The position numbers and the translations under genes are program-made. A DNA stretch of 64,000 bases from Pseudoclavibacter caeni (GTDB lineage Bacteria; Actinomycetota; Actinomycetes; Actinomycetales; Microbacteriaceae). The stretch lies in the NCBI RefSeq assembly GCF_008831125.1, contig NZ_WBKA01000002.1, forward strand, positions 1 through 64,000, given 5' to 3'. Positions 62,056 through 64,000 of this stretch are shown piece after piece. The notes beneath the pieces were generated by a model. The model saw only the letters and a program-made list of their open reading frames with translations, ran no database searches and was not told the origin of the DNA. Each line of letters begins with the position of its first letter. Position 1 is the first letter of the stretch.

Positions 62056-63024
62056 GTGACTGCACGGATGGAGTTCGGAGCGCCGCTGTCGGCACGACCC
62101 ACTCGATGGACGCGACACCTGCTGCGGACGGTGACCGCGCTTTCCGCGGGTGCCGCCCTGGCCTGGGGGCTGGTCGGCTGCTCGTCCACCCCGAACGACG
62201 CGGTGACGGTCACCGGCGACTTCGGCACCGCCGCGGCCATCAGCGTGGACGGAACGCTCTCGCCCTCCGGCGTGACGACGAAGACGCTCATCCAGGGCGA
62301 CGGCGACACGATCGCCGACGACGGCAACGCCGAGGTGGGGCTCGCGGTCTACGACCCGACGAACCAGCAGGATCTGGTCGCCTACAGCACCTCATACTCC
62401 CTCGACGAGTGGACACAGTACTTCAGCCCGCTCGCGGACGCCGTGCACGGGCAGCAGATCGGCACGCGTGTCAGCCTCGTCGGCCAGGCCTCGGACCTCG
62501 TCGGCGAGGGCAACGCGAGCTCGTACTTCAGCCTCGAGGACTCCGACCCGCTTGTGGTGGTCGCCGACGTGATCGACGCCGTGCAGGCCGAGGACCCGGA
62601 GACCACGGACACGTTCACCGACGCGGACTTCCCGACGGTGACGCTCGACGACGCCGGAACGCCGACCACGATGATCACCACCGGGGTCACCCCGTCGACC
62701 ACCCAGGTGAAGGTGATCAAGGAGGGGAATGGCACCGTGGTCGCCGAGGGCGACACGGTCTCCTTCAATTACCAGCTGACCCGACTGCGCGACGGCAAGG
62801 AGATCGAGAGCGACTACGGCGAGGACGCGGCCTCCAGCACGGCCAGCGCCGACGGACTGATCGCCGGGTTCGCGAAGGCGATCGTCGGCCAGCATGTGGG
62901 GTCCACGGTGCTCGCGGTCGTGCCCCCGTCGGAGGGTTATGGGGACAGCGACGGCTCGACGCTGCAGCACGAGACCCTCGTGTTCGTGTTCACCGTGACC
63001 GACACGACGGCCGCCTCCAAGTGA
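62056..63024 (+). CDS. FKBP-type peptidyl-prolyl isomerase lipoprotein (paralogue 2)
   Basis: A 322-residue lipoprotein with lipobox GLVGC, acylated Cys42. Two FKBP-like units follow; the second is the better conserved (EGNGTVVAEGDTVSFNYQLT, then GLIAGFAKAIVGQHVGSTVL, PPSEGYGD and LVFVFTVTD). The second unit fits a classical FKBP fold; the first is degenerate. GGAAGGAG lies 5 bases before GTG 62056. A paralogue with the same two-unit layout lies at 19475. The role is probably folding of exported proteins. Confidence 0.85.
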   Translation: MTARMEFGAPLSARPTRWTRHLLRTVTALSAGAALAWGLVGCSSTPNDAVTVTGDFGTAAAISVDGTLSPSGVTTKTLIQGDGDTIADDGNAEVGLAVYDPTNQQDLVAYSTSYSLDEWTQYFSPLADAVHGQQIGTRVSLVGQASDLVGEGNASSYFSLEDSDPLVVVADVIDAVQAEDPETTDTFTDADFPTVTLDDAGTPTTMITTGVTPSTTQVKVIKEGNGTVVAEGDTVSFNYQLTRLRDGKEIESDYGEDAASSTASADGLIAGFAKAIVGQHVGSTVLAVVPPSEGYGDSDGSTLQHETLVFVFTVTDTTAASK

Positions 63025-63060
63025 GCCGCTGACGGCGCGGCTGCTGCGCCGGCCGACCCG

Positions 63061-63095
63061 CGAGGGGCCCGGACGAGACCTGTCCGAGCCCCTCG
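63061..63095 (+). terminator. Terminator-like hairpin after the second FKBP gene
   Basis: CGAGGGGCCCGGAC (63061-63074) pairs with GTCCGAGCCCCTCG (63082-63095), one mismatch, 7-base loop. No T-run follows. Confidence 0.6.
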
Positions 63096-63192
63096 ACCTG
63101 TCCGAGGCGCGCCAGTGCGCCGTGCCGGGCGCATGGTCAGGCGCTCGAGCACAGACGACACGCGCGGGCCGCACCGAACCTCGGCAGCCGAT

Positions 63193-63221
63193 TTGGCATC
63201 CGCAGTGGAGTGCGCTATATT
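63193..63221 (+). promoter_or_regulatory. Strong sigma-70 promoter of the tRNA cluster
   Basis: TTGGCA (63193-63198) and TATATT (63216-63221) are spaced by exactly 17 bases. Transcription would start near 63228, about 70 bases before tRNA-Gly. This is the closest to consensus of any promoter noted in the window. Confidence 0.75.
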
Positions 63222-63298
63222 TTTCAAGTCGCCGGAACACGGCGGCGGTCAATCAGCCGGAACCAGCCCGTCAGGGCGGGAGGAAGGCCGAAGGACAT

Positions 63299-63371
63299 GC
63301 GGACGTGGCTCAGTTGGTAGAGCACCACCTTGCCATGGTGGGGGTCGCGAGTTCGAATCTCGTCGTCCGCT
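63299..63371 (+). tRNA. tRNA-Gly (anticodon GCC)
   Basis: A complete 73-base cloverleaf: acceptor GCGGACG pairs with CGTCCGC, discriminator T, anticodon loop TTGCCAT between CCACC and GGTGG, T-arm GCGAGTTCGAATCTCGT. CCA is not encoded. First of three tRNA genes. Confidence 0.95.
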
Positions 63372-63490
63372 CGGAGGGTTCTTCAGAACCGACCGGCATC
63401 CAGCCGGCACGGGGATGCGGAAGCTGTGAGGAGCCTGCTGCTGGCCTCCATTCGGGGCCGCTTCGCGACATCGGTCGCGTTGACAGGCAT

Positions 63491-63564
63491 GGTGGAGTGG
63501 CCGAGTGGCTAGGCAGCGGCCTGCAAAGCCGTATACACGGGTTCGATTCCCGTCTCCACCTCCA
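63491..63564 (+). tRNA. tRNA-Cys (anticodon GCA)
   Basis: Acceptor GGTGGAG pairs with CTCCACC, discriminator T (typical for Cys) at 63561, followed by encoded CCA to 63564. Anticodon loop CTGCAAA, T-arm CGGGTTCGATTCCCG. Confidence 0.95.
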
Positions 63565-63637
63565 TTCCGGTCTGAACGTGCGGATCACCCGCGCAGGATG
63601 ACGGATCGACTTCGGTCGAACGCCGCGAGAGCGGCAC

Positions 63638-63714
63638 GGGCGATTGGCGCAGTCTGGTAGCGCGCTTCCCTGACACGGAAGAGGTCAGCAGTTCAAGTCT
63701 GCTATCGCCCACCA
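63638..63714 (+). tRNA. tRNA-Val (anticodon GAC)
   Basis: Acceptor GGGCGAT pairs with ATCGCCC, discriminator A at 63711, encoded CCA to 63714. Anticodon loop CTGACAC between CTTCC and GGAAG, T-arm GCAGTTCAAGTCTGC. The integrase gene ends 17 bases past the CCA, making this tRNA the likely attachment site. Confidence 0.95.
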
Positions 63715-63721
63715 CGGGGAG

Positions 63722-63767
63722 AGCCCCGGGATCACGCGGGAGACGCGGGTTCCGGGGCTTCTTCGTT
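63722..63767 (+). terminator. Rho-independent terminator after the tRNA cluster
   Basis: AGCCCCGG (63722-63729) pairs with CCGGGGCT (63752-63759), followed by TCTTCGTTT. It overlaps the 3' end of the opposing integrase gene. Confidence 0.65.
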
Positions 63768-64000
63768 TGCCTCTGAATCAGCTTCAAAACCCGAATGGTG
63801 CACAGATGGTGCACATGAGGGTTGGGGCACTCTCGGAATCAGAGCCGAGACAGCCTCAGCGGCGACGCGCTCTGCTTCACCGATCTGGTGGGTGTACACC
63901 TTGGACGTGACGAGGATGCTCGAATGGCCGAGCCTCTTCGGCAACCGGTCGAGGGAACCACCGTTCTCGTTCCACGATGAGACGTGCTCATGTCTCCTGC
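63732..64000 (-). CDS. Tyrosine-type site-specific integrase, C-terminal part (cut by window end)
   Basis: An open frame on the minus strand enters from the window edge and stops at 63732. It contains the end of a tyrosine recombinase: RRHEHVSSWNENGGSLDRLP (the region after the catalytic HxLR box), then KRLGHSSILVTSKVYTHQ with the box II His and the nucleophile Tyr. A long polar tail (after AEAVSALIPR) follows. The catalytic domain start and DNA-binding domain lie beyond base 64000. The gene abuts tRNA-Val, the usual layout for an element integrated in a tRNA 3' end. Confidence 0.75.
   Translation of the reverse strand, partial: RRHEHVSSWNENGGSLDRLPKRLGHSSILVTSKVYTHQIGEAERVAAEAVSALIPRVPQPSCAPSVHHSGFEADSEANEEAPEPASPA

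Noticed and set aside
61760-62059. Possible small gene in the amtB/FKBP gap
   Set aside because: No ribosome site, no family motif and no codon bias like the neighbours.
63790-63812. Short direct repeat ATGGTGCAC near the integrase end
   Set aside because: Only two 9-base copies, in the coding tail; not a CRISPR unit or a convincing attachment core.

Overview
The window is high-GC DNA (about 70 percent G+C over most of its length) from an actinobacterium, most likely order Micrococcales and possibly Microbacteriaceae. The evidence is the gene order: aceE-fasR-fabD-fabH-acpP-fabF; map next to a SPOR-like ORF; glnA2-glnE against glnA1; and the block sigA / parE / parC / phosphodiesterase / sepH / DUF4193 / DUF3093 / dut / DUF3710 / DUF3159 / acnA / dxs / rnd / DUF3000. 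GlnR-type boxes and many leaderless promoters also fit. No 16S gene is present, so genus cannot be fixed. All assignments come from reading the sequence; no searches were run.

Left edge (1-2703): mobile-element debris. An ISL3-like transposase runs off the window start, and its terminal repeat abuts an IS3-type transposase remnant with a frameshift. Next comes a visibly less GC-rich two-gene cassette (zinc-ribbon membrane protein plus secreted protein) with its own consensus promoter, then a tRNA with anticodon CAT whose 3' end is partly repeated 112 bp away.

Core block 1 (2782-20401): PadR regulator; type II fatty acid synthesis genes coupled to pyruvate dehydrogenase E1 through the regulator fasR; peroxiredoxin; tRNA-Val(TAC); a DODA-type dioxygenase with a perfect palindromic operator; a polar amino-acid ABC transporter ending in a thioesterase; an orphan ParA-like ATPase; a processive membrane glycosyltransferase; an orphan ECF S component; and an FKBP-like lipoprotein.

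Core block 2 (20438-37860): Nif3-like protein, RNase P RNA, polyphosphate glucokinase, methionine aminopeptidase, then nitrogen assimilation. glnA2 and the adenylyltransferase glnE converge on glnA1, which carries two GlnR boxes 22 bp apart. RDD and DUF4191 proteins, a possible pseudokinase, the 2-oxoacid dehydrogenase E2 and E3 genes (E2 has two lipoyl domains identical at DNA level), a PAC2 protein and a catalytically degenerate SDR follow.

Core block 3 (38148-63024): the principal sigma factor, topoisomerase IV subunits, cell-division protein SepH, nucleotide metabolism (dut), aconitase, DXP synthase, RNase D, an alpha/beta hydrolase, ZapE, the ammonium transporter AmtB (again with GlnR boxes) and a second FKBP lipoprotein. 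Right edge (63193-64000): a tRNA-Gly/Cys/Val cluster under a near-consensus promoter, followed at once by the C-terminus of a tyrosine integrase, which marks the start of an integrated element outside the window.
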